A stretch of DNA of 64,000 bases, taken from Sinohyriopsis cumingii (lineage: Eukaryota; Mollusca; Bivalvia; Unionida; Unionidae). The notes beneath the pieces were generated by a model. It worked only from the letters and a program-made list of their open reading frames with translations. It was not told the origin of the DNA and did no database searches. Where the stretch lies: contig CM068835.1 of NCBI GenBank assembly GCA_028554795.2, positions 31,498,311 through 31,562,310 of the forward strand, read 5' to 3'. Below, piece by piece: positions 36,981 through 45,018 of the stretch; the first letter of the stretch is position 1, and each line of letters begins with the position of its first letter. Position numbers and translations under genes: made by a program.

Positions 36981-37330
36981 AGTAGTGAAGTGGGATAGTA
37001 TAGGGTCTATGGGATTTATCATTAAAAACACCCTTGGGAACATATAGGGTCTATGTAAATTTAACATGGAGAAAAATCGTGGGAACATATAGGGTCTATG
37101 GGAATTAACATGGCCAAAAACCCATGGGACTGTATAGGGTCTATGTAAATTTAACATGGCCAAGAAACCCCTGGGACTGTATAGGGTCTATGTAAAATTG
37201 AAACAGGGAGGGTCTCTATTTTTTTGTTAAAAAAAAATAAAATAAAAAAACAAAATAAAAAAGGGGTAGGCAATGGAAAGGCTATCTCTTTTCGAGATAT
37301 ATGGGGGCCCTGAAAAGGGCCTTTGGGTTT
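36981..37330 (+). repeat. Left terminal inverted repeat with five iterons
   Basis: Matches the inverted complement of 56941-57291. Five copies of TGGGAnnnTATAGGGTCTATG begin at about 36991, 37035, 37080, 37125 and 37172 (44-47 bp apart), separated by TTTAACATGG spacers. An A-rich tract and the histone-like hairpin of the first gene follow. Terminal repeats of protein-primed elements hold the replication origin; a role for the iterons is inference. Confidence 0.95.
37281..37321 (-). terminator. Histone-type 3' stem-loop and downstream element, gene 37341-37724
   Basis: Minus strand GGCCCTTTTCAGGGCC (37306-37321) is a 6-bp stem with a 4-base loop matching the histone mRNA consensus GGYYYUUHUNARRRCC. 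CCCAAA precedes it and TCTCGAAAAGAGATAG (37281-37297) follows. It lies about 19 nt after the stop codon. It sits inside the terminal repeat, so the same sequence serves the gene at the other end. Confidence 0.8.
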
Positions 37331-37340
37331 TCTTCTGCTT

Positions 37341-37724
37341 CTAATTTCTTCTTTTCCTCCACCAACTTCTTATTTTATCTCCAACACTCTTTCTCTTCTT
37401 TTTTTTCTCCTCCTCCTCTTCTTTCTTCTCTTCCTCCTCCTCTTCTTTCTTCCTCTTCTCATTTTCCTCTTCTTTTTCAATTTTTTCGTTCCATGTTCTT
37501 ATTCTTATCTTTTCCTCTTCATCCTCCTTCTCCTCCTTTATTTCCTTCATCACACCACTAATCTTGTCCTTTGCTTTTCTTAAATTGTTAATTTCCATCT
37601 TTACACGATGGGGACTATAGGAATAATGGTCTTCAACCAGTCTTATTAGCATCTGTTCCATTATTCCTAAGTTGTCTAAAACGTCTTGCAAGGTTTGTAT
37701 TTTGTCCATTTGGTTTGACGCCAT
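37341..37724 (-). CDS. Charged coiled-coil protein, left-end gene 1
   Basis: A 127-residue protein of unknown function. The N-terminal third is a predicted helix ('IQTLQDVLDNLGIMEQMLIR'). The rest is almost wholly E/K-rich (repeated EEEEEKK runs) and ends in a basic patch with 'WWRKRR'. No enzyme motif is visible. ATG at 37724 follows a TATA-like TATAAGAAC (37771-37779) and the shared upstream module at 37783-37812. The mRNA end is the histone-type hairpin 19 nt after the stop. It looks like a highly expressed structural or nucleic-acid-associated protein, but this is inference. Confidence 0.75.
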   Translation of the reverse strand: MASNQMDKIQTLQDVLDNLGIMEQMLIRLVEDHYSYSPHRVKMEINNLRKAKDKISGVMKEIKEEKEDEEEKIRIRTWNEKIEKEEENEKRKKEEEEEEKKEEEEEKKKKRKSVGDKIRSWWRKRRN

Positions 37725-37782
37725 CTTCTTTTTATTCTTTGCAGAATGGTTTGAACGACGAATACTGTGGGTTCTTATACGA

Positions 37783-37880
37783 AAAGCGCGGACGTGAAGG
37801 AAAACATCCCCCTAAAACATAAAATGGATCTTACCTAGATCATGACCCAACAACGCGCGGACGTGAAGGAAAACATCCCC
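37783..37880 (-). promoter_or_regulatory. Shared promoter module, gene 37341-37724 (two copies)
   Basis: The minus-strand block GGGGATGTTTTCCTTCACGT followed by CCGCGCTTT lies at 37783-37812 and again at 37854-37880. They are separated by a spacer with a GATCTTACCTAGATC-like palindrome. The proximal copy ends 3-4 bases before the TATA-like box. The same block with the same spacing occurs upstream of the next two genes (38563-38592, 39432-39460). Confidence 0.75.
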
Positions 37881-38018
37881 TACTTTCTCATTTCATATAA
37901 TATAACCCTAACTATACTCTCTACATACGCTAAGAATCAATAAATAAATCCAAAATCTACTATTCACACAAACTTACTTCAGCATTTACAAACACAAACT
38001 CACAAACACATACACTTC

Positions 38019-38124
38019 CACTATTCATAAAGAGTTAGTGTTTATATTCACACTACTCTACCTACACATTGGCAAATGGATCGTTATTTCTTTTCTAGAG
38101 TATTGGGTAGCCCTGAAAAGGGCT
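38019..38124 (-). repeat. Duplicated intergenic block, copy 1
   Basis: TAAAGAGTTAGTGTTTATAT through TTGGCAAATGGATCGTTATT to the hairpin is almost identical to 38875-38977. It contains the 3' end signals of the adjacent gene, showing that whole expression cassettes have been duplicated. Confidence 0.9.
38082..38124 (-). terminator. Histone-type 3' stem-loop, gene 38154-38501
   Basis: Minus strand AGCCCTTTTCAGGGCT (38109-38124) has a six-pair stem and UUUC loop. It is followed by ACCCA, which is the usual 3' end of mature histone mRNA, and then CTCTAGAAAAGAAATAACGA (38082-38100). The hairpin starts about 29 nt after the stop codon. Confidence 0.78.
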
Positions 38125-38153
38125 GTTTTGTTTGGAACTTCATGGACACCTGG

Positions 38154-38501
38154 TTAATGGTGGCACCTTCCAGGCCTGGCGCCACATACACATCTTATCC
38201 CCCAGTTACTTTTTACCTTTTGGGGGGAGAGAGCAGAGGCAGGATATGTCGCTTCAGAATCCCAATTTTCGCTCTCTGGGATTCTGAAATTTTTTCTTCT
38301 CTCCTTTTCCTCCTCCTCCTCTTTGTTTCTTCTCTCCTCTTTGTATCTTCTTTCCTCTTCTTCTTCTTTATATCTTCTCTCCTCCTCCTCTCTTATCCTT
38401 CCCTCCTCGACAATGGCTTCCGCGGCCAGTTCATTTAATATGCGCCTGGCATATTCCAGATGCACATAAAGTTCCAACAGTTTCTCCAGTCTCGTGTTCA
38501 T
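38154..38501 (-). CDS. Charged coiled-coil protein, left-end gene 2
   Basis: A 115-residue protein. The N-terminus 'LEKLLELYVHLEYARRIL' matches 'LAKLNEAYVNLHRVRHSL' of the next gene (39007-39369), so the two are paralogs. The middle is an E/R/K-rich repeat ('RRYKEEEEERRYKEERR'). The C-terminus has 'CVCGARPGRCHH'. ATG at 38501 lies about 50 nt below a TATAAATTG box (38552-38560) and the shared promoter block. No function is recognised. Confidence 0.75.
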   Translation of the reverse strand: MNTRLEKLLELYVHLEYARRILNELAAEAIVEEGRIREEEERRYKEEEEERRYKEERRNKEEEEEKERRKNFRIPESENWDSEATYPASALSPQKVKSNWGIRCVCGARPGRCHH

Positions 38502-38562
38502 TTTTGGTGTTGATCAATCAACAAGGGTAGCTGGACTGCCGAACGAGTTTCAATTTATACTG

Positions 38563-38660
38563 AAAGCGCGGACGTGATGGAAAACATCCCCCTAATAACA
38601 TAAAATCGATCTTACCTAGATCATGACCCAAAACAACGCGCGGACCTAAAAGAAACACTC
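38563..38660 (-). promoter_or_regulatory. Shared promoter module, gene 38154-38501
   Basis: The conserved block at 38563-38592 (GCGCGGACGTGATGGAAAAC on the plus strand) has a diverged second copy near 38638-38660. The same GATCTTACCTAGATC spacer lies between them. The gene start is 60 nt away. Confidence 0.7.
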
Positions 38661-38874
38661 ACTCACTTTTTTATGCTACCCATCACTATTATAAAATTTT
38701 TTATGAATCACTTCAATAGACTATTTACATATGCAAAGCAATCCAATCTAACCCCAAATTTACACCTCAAACAGCCCAAAAAACAAACATCATTTTAATC
38801 TACTATCCACACCATCCTACTTTATCACTTACAAACACAAACACAAACACACAAACACATACCCTCACAATATC

Positions 38875-38977
38875 TTAATAAAGAGTTAGTGTTTATTTTC
38901 ACACTACTCTACCTACACACATTGGCAAATGGATCGTTATTTCTTTTCTAGAGTATTGGGTAGCCCTGAAAATGGCT
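38875..38977 (-). repeat. Duplicated intergenic block, copy 2
   Basis: Second copy of 38019-38124, including the 3'-end signals of gene 39007-39369. Confidence 0.9.
38936..38977 (-). terminator. Histone-type 3' stem-loop (imperfect), gene 39007-39369
   Basis: Minus strand AGCCATTTTCAGGGCT (38962-38977) has one mismatched pair in the stem. The ACCCA tail and AGAAAAGAAATAAC downstream block are the same as for the neighbouring gene. The hairpin starts about 29 nt after the stop. Confidence 0.65.
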
Positions 38978-39006
38978 GTTTTTTTGTTTTGCTATGGCAT
39001 TCTTTT

Positions 39007-39133
39007 TTAGTTTCTAAGAATGCGATGTCCTCTGAGGATAGACTTTCTGGCGATAGGTCTGCTTCTTCGGAAAGAGAAGAAGAACTCTTTGGTGTCGATA
39101 CGACAATCGACAAAGCCTCTGTCAGGTTCAGGT

Positions 39134-39165
<32 letters not shown>

Positions 39166-39369
39166 TTGCTGCTGTCTCTGAAGTCTGTACTTCTCTGTCC
39201 ATTCTTCTTTCTCCCTGTTCATTTCTTCTCTGAAGAGCTCTTCTATCAGGTCTTCAGTGATTTTTAACATTCTCACATTCTCTATTTCTTCTGGCTTCGG
39301 TATCAGACTGTGTCTGACCCTATGCAAATTCACGTAGGCTTCGTTGAGCTTAGCTAGTTTGGAGCACAT
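39007..39369 (-). CDS. Polyglutamine coiled-coil protein, left-end gene 3
   Basis: A 120-residue protein counted from the first ATG (39369). Its N-terminal helix is paralogous to gene 38154-38501. The middle is acidic-basic helical ('LIEELFREEMNREKEEW'), followed by about 16 consecutive Gln and a basic C-terminal tail ('RRSRPIARKSILRGHRILRN'). The glutamine run is coded by CAG/CAA repeats (the GCTGTTGCTGCT-type tract at 39135-39176). The promoter block lies at 39432-39460 and the histone-type hairpin below. Function unknown. Confidence 0.72.
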
Positions 39370-39431
39370 CTTCTTAGGAGGATGAGTCGACAATGGATGG
39401 TTAGACTGGGAACAAACCGGTTCTTAAAGTT

Positions 39432-39460
39432 AAAGCGCGGACGTGAAGGAAAACATCCCC
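39432..39460 (-). promoter_or_regulatory. Shared promoter module, gene 39007-39369
   Basis: Single copy of the block GGGGATGTTTTCCTTCACGT + CCGCGCTTT, followed by a weak TATA-like TTTAAGAAC and then ATG 60 nt further on. Confidence 0.7.
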
Positions 39461-39579
39461 CCACACGGTTTTTCGAGCCGCAACGTTCATGAGAGGGATA
39501 GTAAGAAATGAAAGAGCATCAATCCAACATTCTTATAGCTAAACAAACCACAAAAGCATTTTTTCAAAACACAACATTT

Positions 39580-39585
39580 TTTATT
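39580..39585 (-). terminator. AATAAA polyadenylation signal of the capsid cluster
   Basis: AATAAA on the minus strand about 115 nt after the protease stop codon. No histone-like hairpin is present here, in contrast to the end genes. Confidence 0.6.
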
Positions 39586-39698
39586 CAAAAATCACTTAAC
39601 ACTAAACAACAACAACTCTAACATTTTTAAAAATAATTCAACACTATAACATCAAACATTTTTTTCAAATCACAAACATTTTTTTCTCAATGCACAAT

Positions 39699-40259
39699 CT
39701 ACTTTAAACAGGGCTGACAACGTTGTGAATGAAATTGTGATTTCCACTGTTGGAAATCATTAGGCCATTGATGGACACTACGTTTCCTAGCTTGAGACAA
39801 AAGATAAGCATAATGGTCACAAAACCATCGATCTACTTTCACATCGTTTCTAGCAGAAGAACGAGGATCGAAATGAGTCACTAAATGTTCTAAGGAATAG
39901 CCTAGGCTGCGATGATGCAGAAAATACACACAGTACTGTCCACACACCAAGGAATCTGTGCCTTGTAATTTCACATTATTGAATCGGGTGGTTTGAGCAT
40001 TTCTTCTCATAAAGTCGATGATATCGTCTTCCAAAGGGGGCAATCCGTACGAATCGAAATATTCCACACATCCTTCTTGAGGAAAGTAAACGGCTACCCA
40101 GTGGGTTCCTGGGAGATGACTGTCGTCCGTGTTGATCACGTAAGCTTGATGGTCTTTAGGTTTGCGATGAGGGAGTTCATCTTTAGCACAGACGACGGGA
40201 TTCCAAGAAGACGTATACGAACTGTGGTTCAAAAGGTAATAAAGTTCCCAGGTATCCAT
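39699..40259 (-). CDS. Adenain-like cysteine protease (maturation protease)
   Basis: A 186-residue protein of the adenain/Ulp1 (C5/C48) fold, expected to cleave virion precursor proteins. Catalytic residues are visible in order: His53 in GTHWVA, Asp69 in YFDSYG, the oxyanion-hole Gln99 candidate in KLQGT and Cys110 in CGQYCVYF. The length fits the family (about 180-200 residues). It is the last gene of the minus-strand capsid cluster, 19 bp after the gene at 40279-40758, and is followed by an AATAAA. Start ATG at 40259. Polinton and adintovirus proteases have exactly this arrangement; identification is secure. Confidence 0.93.
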   Translation of the reverse strand: MDTWELYYLLNHSSYTSSWNPVVCAKDELPHRKPKDHQAYVINTDDSHLPGTHWVAVYFPQEGCVEYFDSYGLPPLEDDIIDFMRRNAQTTRFNNVKLQGTDSLVCGQYCVYFLHHRSLGYSLEHLVTHFDPRSSARNDVKVDRWFCDHYAYLLSQARKRSVHQWPNDFQQWKSQFHSQRCQPCLK

Positions 40260-40278
40260 TGATTTGTGTTTTTTTTCT

Positions 40279-40758
40279 TCACAGGTAATAATAAGTCGTC
40301 AATTCGATCCTGACTTTTTGCTTGAAAATGTCTGACGAATAAACCGTTATTCGTTCTGTTTCCTCACTCTGATTCAGGAGAGCTTCGATGCGATGGATCT
40401 CTTGTGTGGTTAATGGTGGACAAGAATGTTCACGCAAGTCTTTATACCACTGGTGCAACACGTCTTTGTTCGAGATGAGACTCCAAGCTTCGTCCAGATA
40501 CTCGTCCAATTTTTCTTCTTGACTTAACATCAGGCATTTATCGTGTTGAATTTGACTGGGATGATCGTTTTGACATCCATAGCAATTTTTCTTGATCAAT
40601 TCCGTCATTTTATCGACCAAGTGTTTGGCAAAACAGGAGACTAAATGGGCTTCTTGTTCTGGCCATCTCGACTTCATTATGATCACTTCTTCCACAGTCT
40701 CCTCACATTTCATGTCCAAAGTTTCTCCACTAGGTAAAGAGGGATAACAGTCTTCCAT
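40279..40758 (-). CDS. Conserved small Polinton protein with CxxC...HxxC motif
   Basis: A 159-residue protein between capsid and protease genes. It has a zinc-site-like set Cys59, Cys62, His66, His72 and Cys75 ('CYGCQNDHPSQIQHDKC') followed by helical segments. This motif recurs in many invertebrate Polinton proteins in the same place, but I know of no assigned function. The gene starts 5 bp after the capsid stop codon, so it probably shares a transcript with it. Confidence 0.8.
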   Translation of the reverse strand: MEDCYPSLPSGETLDMKCEETVEEVIIMKSRWPEQEAHLVSCFAKHLVDKMTELIKKNCYGCQNDHPSQIQHDKCLMLSQEEKLDEYLDEAWSLISNKDVLHQWYKDLREHSCPPLTTQEIHRIEALLNQSEETERITVYSSDIFKQKVRIELTTYYYL

Positions 40759-40763
40759 GACTT

Positions 40764-42080
40764 CTAGTAATCTAGAATGACTTCTCTCAAACTGTTGATT
40801 TCTATGGTATTGTCAAATTCTGCATACAGGATGACGTTCACTGTGTGATCTGGAGGTGGATGTGTAAACTGAATTTCCACACGAATCTGGCCTGATTTTA
40901 TAGGGTGGAAATGTCCCTCGTCGCTGCCTTGGTCTGGAGTGAAGTCGAAAGCCCACAAAGCGTAGCCTCCTGCATAATCGTCGTACGTAATGCCGTGACT
41001 GGTGTTGGTTCCTAACTGTCCGGTAGCTTCGTACAGGGACAAGTACGACCTCAAATAATTCCCGTCACCAAAGTTAGGTTCTAAAGGCCGGGTACACAAG
41101 GTCTTGCCGTCGCGACTGACTTCAATCTTGGACACTTTGTAATGATGAAAGTTGAAAGGATTTTCATGGTAGGCTCCGTTGAAGGCTGAATTCTTCACTA
41201 AACCAACAATCAAACGTTTGGGTAACTGTCCTTGGAACAGATGATCTTGGATCATGGATCGATGTCCAGAAGGAATGGTGAACGTTTTCACTTCCACGCG
41301 TCGGATCGGATACTTGGCCGTCGTTCTGCTCAACGTCTGACTGATGTCGTTACCTACTTTAGGCAGCACTTCCACACGTCGCACGTAGAGTCTGGCATCT
41401 TCGATTTTGGTTTTGTAAGTGGAATTTTCTGCAGCCATCAAATGGAAAGCAGCACTACTGCGATTCAGTCTCAAGCGGATATCCACCCCGTTCAGCAAAT
41501 ACTTTTCTTGCAACCACATGTCCAAATGCAAGCGATCCATTAGTTCTAAACTATGACTTAGTGCAATTTTCGCTCGTCGGTCTACAAATCCCTTTGAATG
41601 TGCAGCATTCGCAGCAAGTACAATAGCGTTGAACTTAGTTGCTGGGTCAGGTTTCCATACCACGCAAGCATCTAGATGAGTATTCTTGGCGTTTATTCCA
41701 TACGTCAAGAGATTTTCCAGGTACGCTCGATAAGGGTAAGTATCCATGCTGCTGCTGACCAGTTTGTTATTCAAGTACAAGTCCACTTCGTTGAACAAGG
41801 AATGCATGAAATTATTGACGGGAGCTACTGCATCATCATCGGCTAGGTTATCGTTGTTCGCTTCGGTTACTTTGACTTTCAAGTACAGGTAACTGCTATT
41901 TAGATCGATGTAATCTTCGGGTTGTCCTTTGATTTCGAACTCGATGGGAGCAGAATCGGTCAAAGAGGAGATAGGAAGAAATTCCACCCATTGGGATTCT
42001 TGCATCGTCATCATGGTGGGGGGCATGGCAAACAGATCCAGTTCCGTCTTGGAACAAGCACAAGACTCTCGGTGCATCAT
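40764..42080 (-). CDS. Major capsid protein (hexon-like, double jelly-roll)
   Basis: A 438-residue protein homologous to the major capsid protein of adintoviruses and Polintons. Diagnostic pieces are 'QWVEFLPISSLTDSAPIEFE' near the start, 'DYIDLNSSYLYLKVKV' and 'VAPVNNFMHSLFNEVDLYLN' (residues about 60-105). These open the first jelly roll; the second begins in the 'RRVEVKTFTIPSGH' region. The length is typical for the family (430-500). It would form pseudo-hexameric capsomers. The start could be either of two adjacent ATGs (42080 or 42077). It is flanked by the small basic protein and the CxxC protein with gaps of 5-13 bp. Confidence 0.93.
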   Translation of the reverse strand: MMHRESCACSKTELDLFAMPPTMMTMQESQWVEFLPISSLTDSAPIEFEIKGQPEDYIDLNSSYLYLKVKVTEANNDNLADDDAVAPVNNFMHSLFNEVDLYLNNKLVSSSMDTYPYRAYLENLLTYGINAKNTHLDACVVWKPDPATKFNAIVLAANAAHSKGFVDRRAKIALSHSLELMDRLHLDMWLQEKYLLNGVDIRLRLNRSSAAFHLMAAENSTYKTKIEDARLYVRRVEVLPKVGNDISQTLSRTTAKYPIRRVEVKTFTIPSGHRSMIQDHLFQGQLPKRLIVGLVKNSAFNGAYHENPFNFHHYKVSKIEVSRDGKTLCTRPLEPNFGDGNYLRSYLSLYEATGQLGTNTSHGITYDDYAGGYALWAFDFTPDQGSDEGHFHPIKSGQIRVEIQFTHPPPDHTVNVILYAEFDNTIEINSLREVILDY

Positions 42081-42093
42081 TTTTTTCTGTGTT

Positions 42094-42513
42094 TCAATAA
42101 TCGAAAACGTCTAAGTCTCGAACGGTTCTTCTTTTCTTGGCCTTTCTCGCTTGAAGTCTGGTGAAAGGGTGTTTTCTTCTTCGTCGTCTCTTTCTGCCTT
42201 GTCCTTGCTGAATGCTTGACTCGGTAGCGTGCAGGGCATTTATAGGTGTGTCTCGTCGGCCTAAAATGTCTTTGCCTGTTTGCAGCAAGACATTTTTGCC
42301 TGCCCTCATGAAGGCTTCTTTAGGATTTTGTTTGTCGATGATGACATTTTGGAGAAATTCTTTGCCTTGTGTCAGTGCCGCATCTTTCAAGGCGTGCAAT
42401 CCTCGTGTCACCATCGGTTTCAAGACTGGAGCCACCGAACGAAAGGCCGATTTTAACATGTCTCCTAAACCGTGTCCTCGCTGTCGAGGAACCCCTCGGT
42501 ACACTGGATACAT
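42094..42513 (-). CDS. Small basic capsid-associated protein
   Basis: A 139-residue protein. It opens with an amphipathic, glycine-containing segment ('GHGLGDMLKSAFRSVAPVLK') and ends in two strongly basic clusters ('GRKRRRRRKHPF', 'ARKAKKRR'). In Polintons and adintoviruses, a protein of this build next to the capsid gene is compared to adenovirus core or membrane-lytic proteins (pVII/pX or pVI). Function is by analogy. It is 13 bp upstream of the capsid gene. Confidence 0.82.
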   Translation of the reverse strand: MYPVYRGVPRQRGHGLGDMLKSAFRSVAPVLKPMVTRGLHALKDAALTQGKEFLQNVIIDKQNPKEAFMRAGKNVLLQTGKDILGRRDTPINALHATESSIQQGQGRKRRRRRKHPFTRLQARKAKKRRTVRDLDVFDY

Positions 42514-42524
42514 GGCTTACTTAC

Positions 42525-43469
42525 TTACGAGTCGTGAGAGAACCGTTTTCGAAAATGGAGTTTCACCGTGACTTTTCCTTTGGTGAATGGAATATTTTGT
42601 CCCAAATCTCCTTTTATAGTAATGTTGACCGTGTCCAAATACGACTTGCTGACCGGCAAATAGTGAGGATGGACAAATTCGCGGTGGACGTGGTAAGTGT
42701 TTCCACCTTCCTCGTCAGCGATTGTGGCAGAATCCACTTTGAAAGGAATGACACGCAGTAACGGCACGGAGGTGTGTCCCACCACGTTGTATTCCACCAC
42801 ATCGGAATACACAAAGATCAAATTTAGTCCTTGGTTCAGTTCTACCGGGGTACGAAAATACTGGCCAAAAGACTCGTTGCTGTAAATGACGGTTTTTTCT
42901 TTTAGTGTATTTTCTACTTTCTTCCTCATCTTTATGTCACCACCCAACATGTCAAACAATTCATCATTAAAATAGAAACCCATGATTTTTTCCTCAGGAA
43001 ATTTCATCAGGAAGCGACGAGCTGTTTTGTGGTATTCCAGGGTGACAGCTTTGTTCTTGAAAGTCTTAAAAGCTTCCCCAAACACGCCATTAAACTTGGA
43101 GGCTATGACGCTGACCAAATGTTGACCACTAAAATAATAGCCTGAGGGAATGAACAACTCATAGTCGGTCCACTTTGGATTGACTTTGTTTTGTTTTTTA
43201 TGGGGATATTTGCTATTGTTATTGTCATTCATCCACTTTTGCAATGGTTCGTCATAAACTTCCACCGTAAATTTACTTTGATCGTCGATGACATTGAGGA
43301 CTTGGGTCGGGTGAATCATTTCTACCAAAGCCACTTCCCAATGGGCTTCGTGATCTAAGGGGTTGGCCTGAGGTAATTTGGCCGTGTAACAGCACAACGT
43401 GTTATTGGGAAACACATCCATGGAACTGTCACTGGGTAAGGTTAAGTAAAATTGGTTTTGGTGACTCAT
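42525..43469 (-). CDS. Penton-like minor capsid protein (single jelly-roll)
   Basis: A 314-residue protein with the family signature 'FYLTLPSDSSMDVFPNNTL' at the N-terminus, then 'HWEVALVEMIHPTQVLNVID' and 'IPSGYYFSGQHLVSVIASKF' at residues about 110-130. This is the conserved minor capsid (penton) protein of Polintons and adintoviruses, expected at capsid vertices. Its ATG overlaps the stop of the upstream gene in an ATGA (43466-43469), which suggests coupled translation or a shared transcript. Confidence 0.92.
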   Translation of the reverse strand: MSHQNQFYLTLPSDSSMDVFPNNTLCCYTAKLPQANPLDHEAHWEVALVEMIHPTQVLNVIDDQSKFTVEVYDEPLQKWMNDNNNSKYPHKKQNKVNPKWTDYELFIPSGYYFSGQHLVSVIASKFNGVFGEAFKTFKNKAVTLEYHKTARRFLMKFPEEKIMGFYFNDELFDMLGGDIKMRKKVENTLKEKTVIYSNESFGQYFRTPVELNQGLNLIFVYSDVVEYNVVGHTSVPLLRVIPFKVDSATIADEEGGNTYHVHREFVHPHYLPVSKSYLDTVNITIKGDLGQNIPFTKGKVTVKLHFRKRFSHDS

Positions 43470-43876
43470 AATTCCAGAGTTCTGTGGCTGTCCGAGGGGT
43501 TAGTGGATGTCAGAGGCGTGTCTCCGCCCAAAATGGGGTTTTGGTTGTGGATGTTGGAGTGGTGACTGGCACTGGCACTGGACACAACGTTCCCGTTCGA
43601 GGAGAATTTCAGGGAGGGATTGGGAAGCAGGTAACCGATGCAACTGCTCAATAAAATGGTCCACAATTGTTTGTCTCCTTGTTGCAAACTCAAATTGGCG
43701 ATGGCTGCCCCGATGACACAATACACCACGAAGATTTGGCAGAAAAAGACGATTTGCGTTTTAGGCACACGTTCTCCACACCACACCCACAAGGGTTGTT
43801 TTTGTAAATCTTGCACAGAAGAACTAGGGGAAGAAGGAGTGGTCGACGTAGCTGCGTCTGCTGTGTGAAAGGGCAT
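43466..43876 (-). CDS. Two-pass membrane protein conserved in Polintons
   Basis: A 136-residue protein from the ATG at 43876. A Ser/Thr/Pro-rich N-terminus is followed by 'CGERVPKTQIVFFCQIFVVY', a first membrane helix continuing into 'CVIGAAIANLSL'. A second hydrophobic segment is 'LWTILLSSCIGYLLPNPSLK'. The 'VPKT.IVFF' and 'LLSSC.GYLLPNP' blocks recur in other Polinton proteins beside the penton gene. It may be a virion membrane or entry-related component, but the function is unknown. It lies 5 bp after integrase and ends in an ATGA overlap with the penton gene. Confidence 0.85.
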   Translation of the reverse strand: MPFHTADAATSTTPSSPSSSVQDLQKQPLWVWCGERVPKTQIVFFCQIFVVYCVIGAAIANLSLQQGDKQLWTILLSSCIGYLLPNPSLKFSSNGNVVSSASASHHSNIHNQNPILGGDTPLTSTNPSDSHRTLEL

Positions 43877-43881
43877 GATGG

Positions 43882-44994
43882 TCACTTCTTCTTTTTATAG
43901 TCGATGACTTGCGAAGCGTCGATCCAACAATCGAAACTGGGTGGATATCCTTTCCAACGTACTTTGACTTCTTTGACACGTCGTTTGCCCACTTTACGGG
44001 TTCTGCGTTCGAGAATGCTTTCGATGTCGTACACGTCGTCTTCTTTTTTGGTGACACGTTGTAACTCGGGCAAATAAAACGTTCCTTTGAGCACTTCTCC
44101 GTTCATGTCTTCCAATTTATAGACGGCAGGATGACGGCCATGCACTCGTCCAGTGACGCGAAACAATTCGGTCGTCCAGTTAGGTAAGTAACCTTTGTCG
44201 AAAGTGCGTTTGGTTTTGCCAATGCGCACCCAATCTCCTACGGTCAACTCTCCACTTTTCTTGGGGACAGCCCTCGTCGGGGACGTACCGAACAGACGCT
44301 CAAACACCAGCACTTCGTTGTCGGGAGTCACGTCTTGCGGGGCACGTCCGATGCTTCGATGGTAAGATTGGTTGTACGCTTGCACCAGGTACGGTAAGAT
44401 GTCGATGTACTTCAGAGTGTGGTGATGCGTAAAATATTTCCACATGCGTTCTTTCAAAGTGCGTTGAAAACGTTCCACGATGCTGGCTTTGGTTTCGGGA
44501 TTCTCGGTGGTAAAAAAATGAATGTCACGTTTCTTTAATTCTTTTTGGAAAGCTTGCTTCAGAAATTCGGTGCCTTTGTCCGTTTGCCATCGAAGAGGGT
44601 GACGACCGCTTTGTTTCAACACCCGTTGCAGGGCTCGCACTAACTCGCTGCTCGATTTGGAAGTCAAGGGTACGACCCAGGCAAATTTGGAAAAGACGTC
44701 GATGACACAAAACAAATATTTGTAACCGCGATTGTAGCCGGCCAAATGAGAGACATCGGCTAAATCGGCTTGCCATTGATGATCGATGCCTTCCACTCGG
44801 GTGCGACTTCTGGCAAACTTGCGTCGAATGGGTTTGTGTAAAGTGTAGGTAGCTTGTTCTTGTAACCATCGTTGCACTTGAGGTAAACGGAGACTTTTCA
44901 GTCGCGTTTTGGCAGCACGATACAATTTTTGAACTCCTGCGTAACCTGCAGGATGCGAGGGATCGTAGTAAATGCTGGCTAAGACTTTTTCCAT
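43882..44994 (-). CDS. Retroviral-type integrase with C-terminal chromodomain
   Basis: A 370-residue DDE integrase that would insert the element. Catalytic residues are Asp77 (WQADLAD), Asp139 (QTDKGTEF) and Glu174 (SIVERFQ), giving an exact D,D-35-E spacing. An SH3-like part ('VGDWVRIGKTKRTFDKGYLP') follows. Residues about 320-365 form a chromodomain ('YDIESILERRTRK...VRWKGYPPSFDCWI'), the module that reads histone methyl-lysine marks. Start ATG at 44994. All catalytic residues are present. A TATA box (GACTATAAAAAG) lies in its last codons, which encode DYKKKK. Confidence 0.95.
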   Translation of the reverse strand: MEKVLASIYYDPSHPAGYAGVQKLYRAAKTRLKSLRLPQVQRWLQEQATYTLHKPIRRKFARSRTRVEGIDHQWQADLADVSHLAGYNRGYKYLFCVIDVFSKFAWVVPLTSKSSSELVRALQRVLKQSGRHPLRWQTDKGTEFLKQAFQKELKKRDIHFFTTENPETKASIVERFQRTLKERMWKYFTHHHTLKYIDILPYLVQAYNQSYHRSIGRAPQDVTPDNEVLVFERLFGTSPTRAVPKKSGELTVGDWVRIGKTKRTFDKGYLPNWTTELFRVTGRVHGRHPAVYKLEDMNGEVLKGTFYLPELQRVTKKEDDVYDIESILERRTRKVGKRRVKEVKVRWKGYPPSFDCWIDASQVIDYKKKK

Positions 44995-45018
44995 TTTTTT
45001 TTTGTGTTGATTGGTGTC

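Noticed and set aside
37301-37583. Membrane proteins (Phe/Leu/Ser-rich) on the plus strand at the left end
   Set aside because: They are the complement of E/K-rich coiled-coil codons; the minus strand has promoter and 3' end signals.
37783-37812. E2F site in the shared promoter block (GCGC next to AAA)
   Set aside because: The AAA and GCGC are on the wrong sides for TTTSSCGC; only a loose resemblance.
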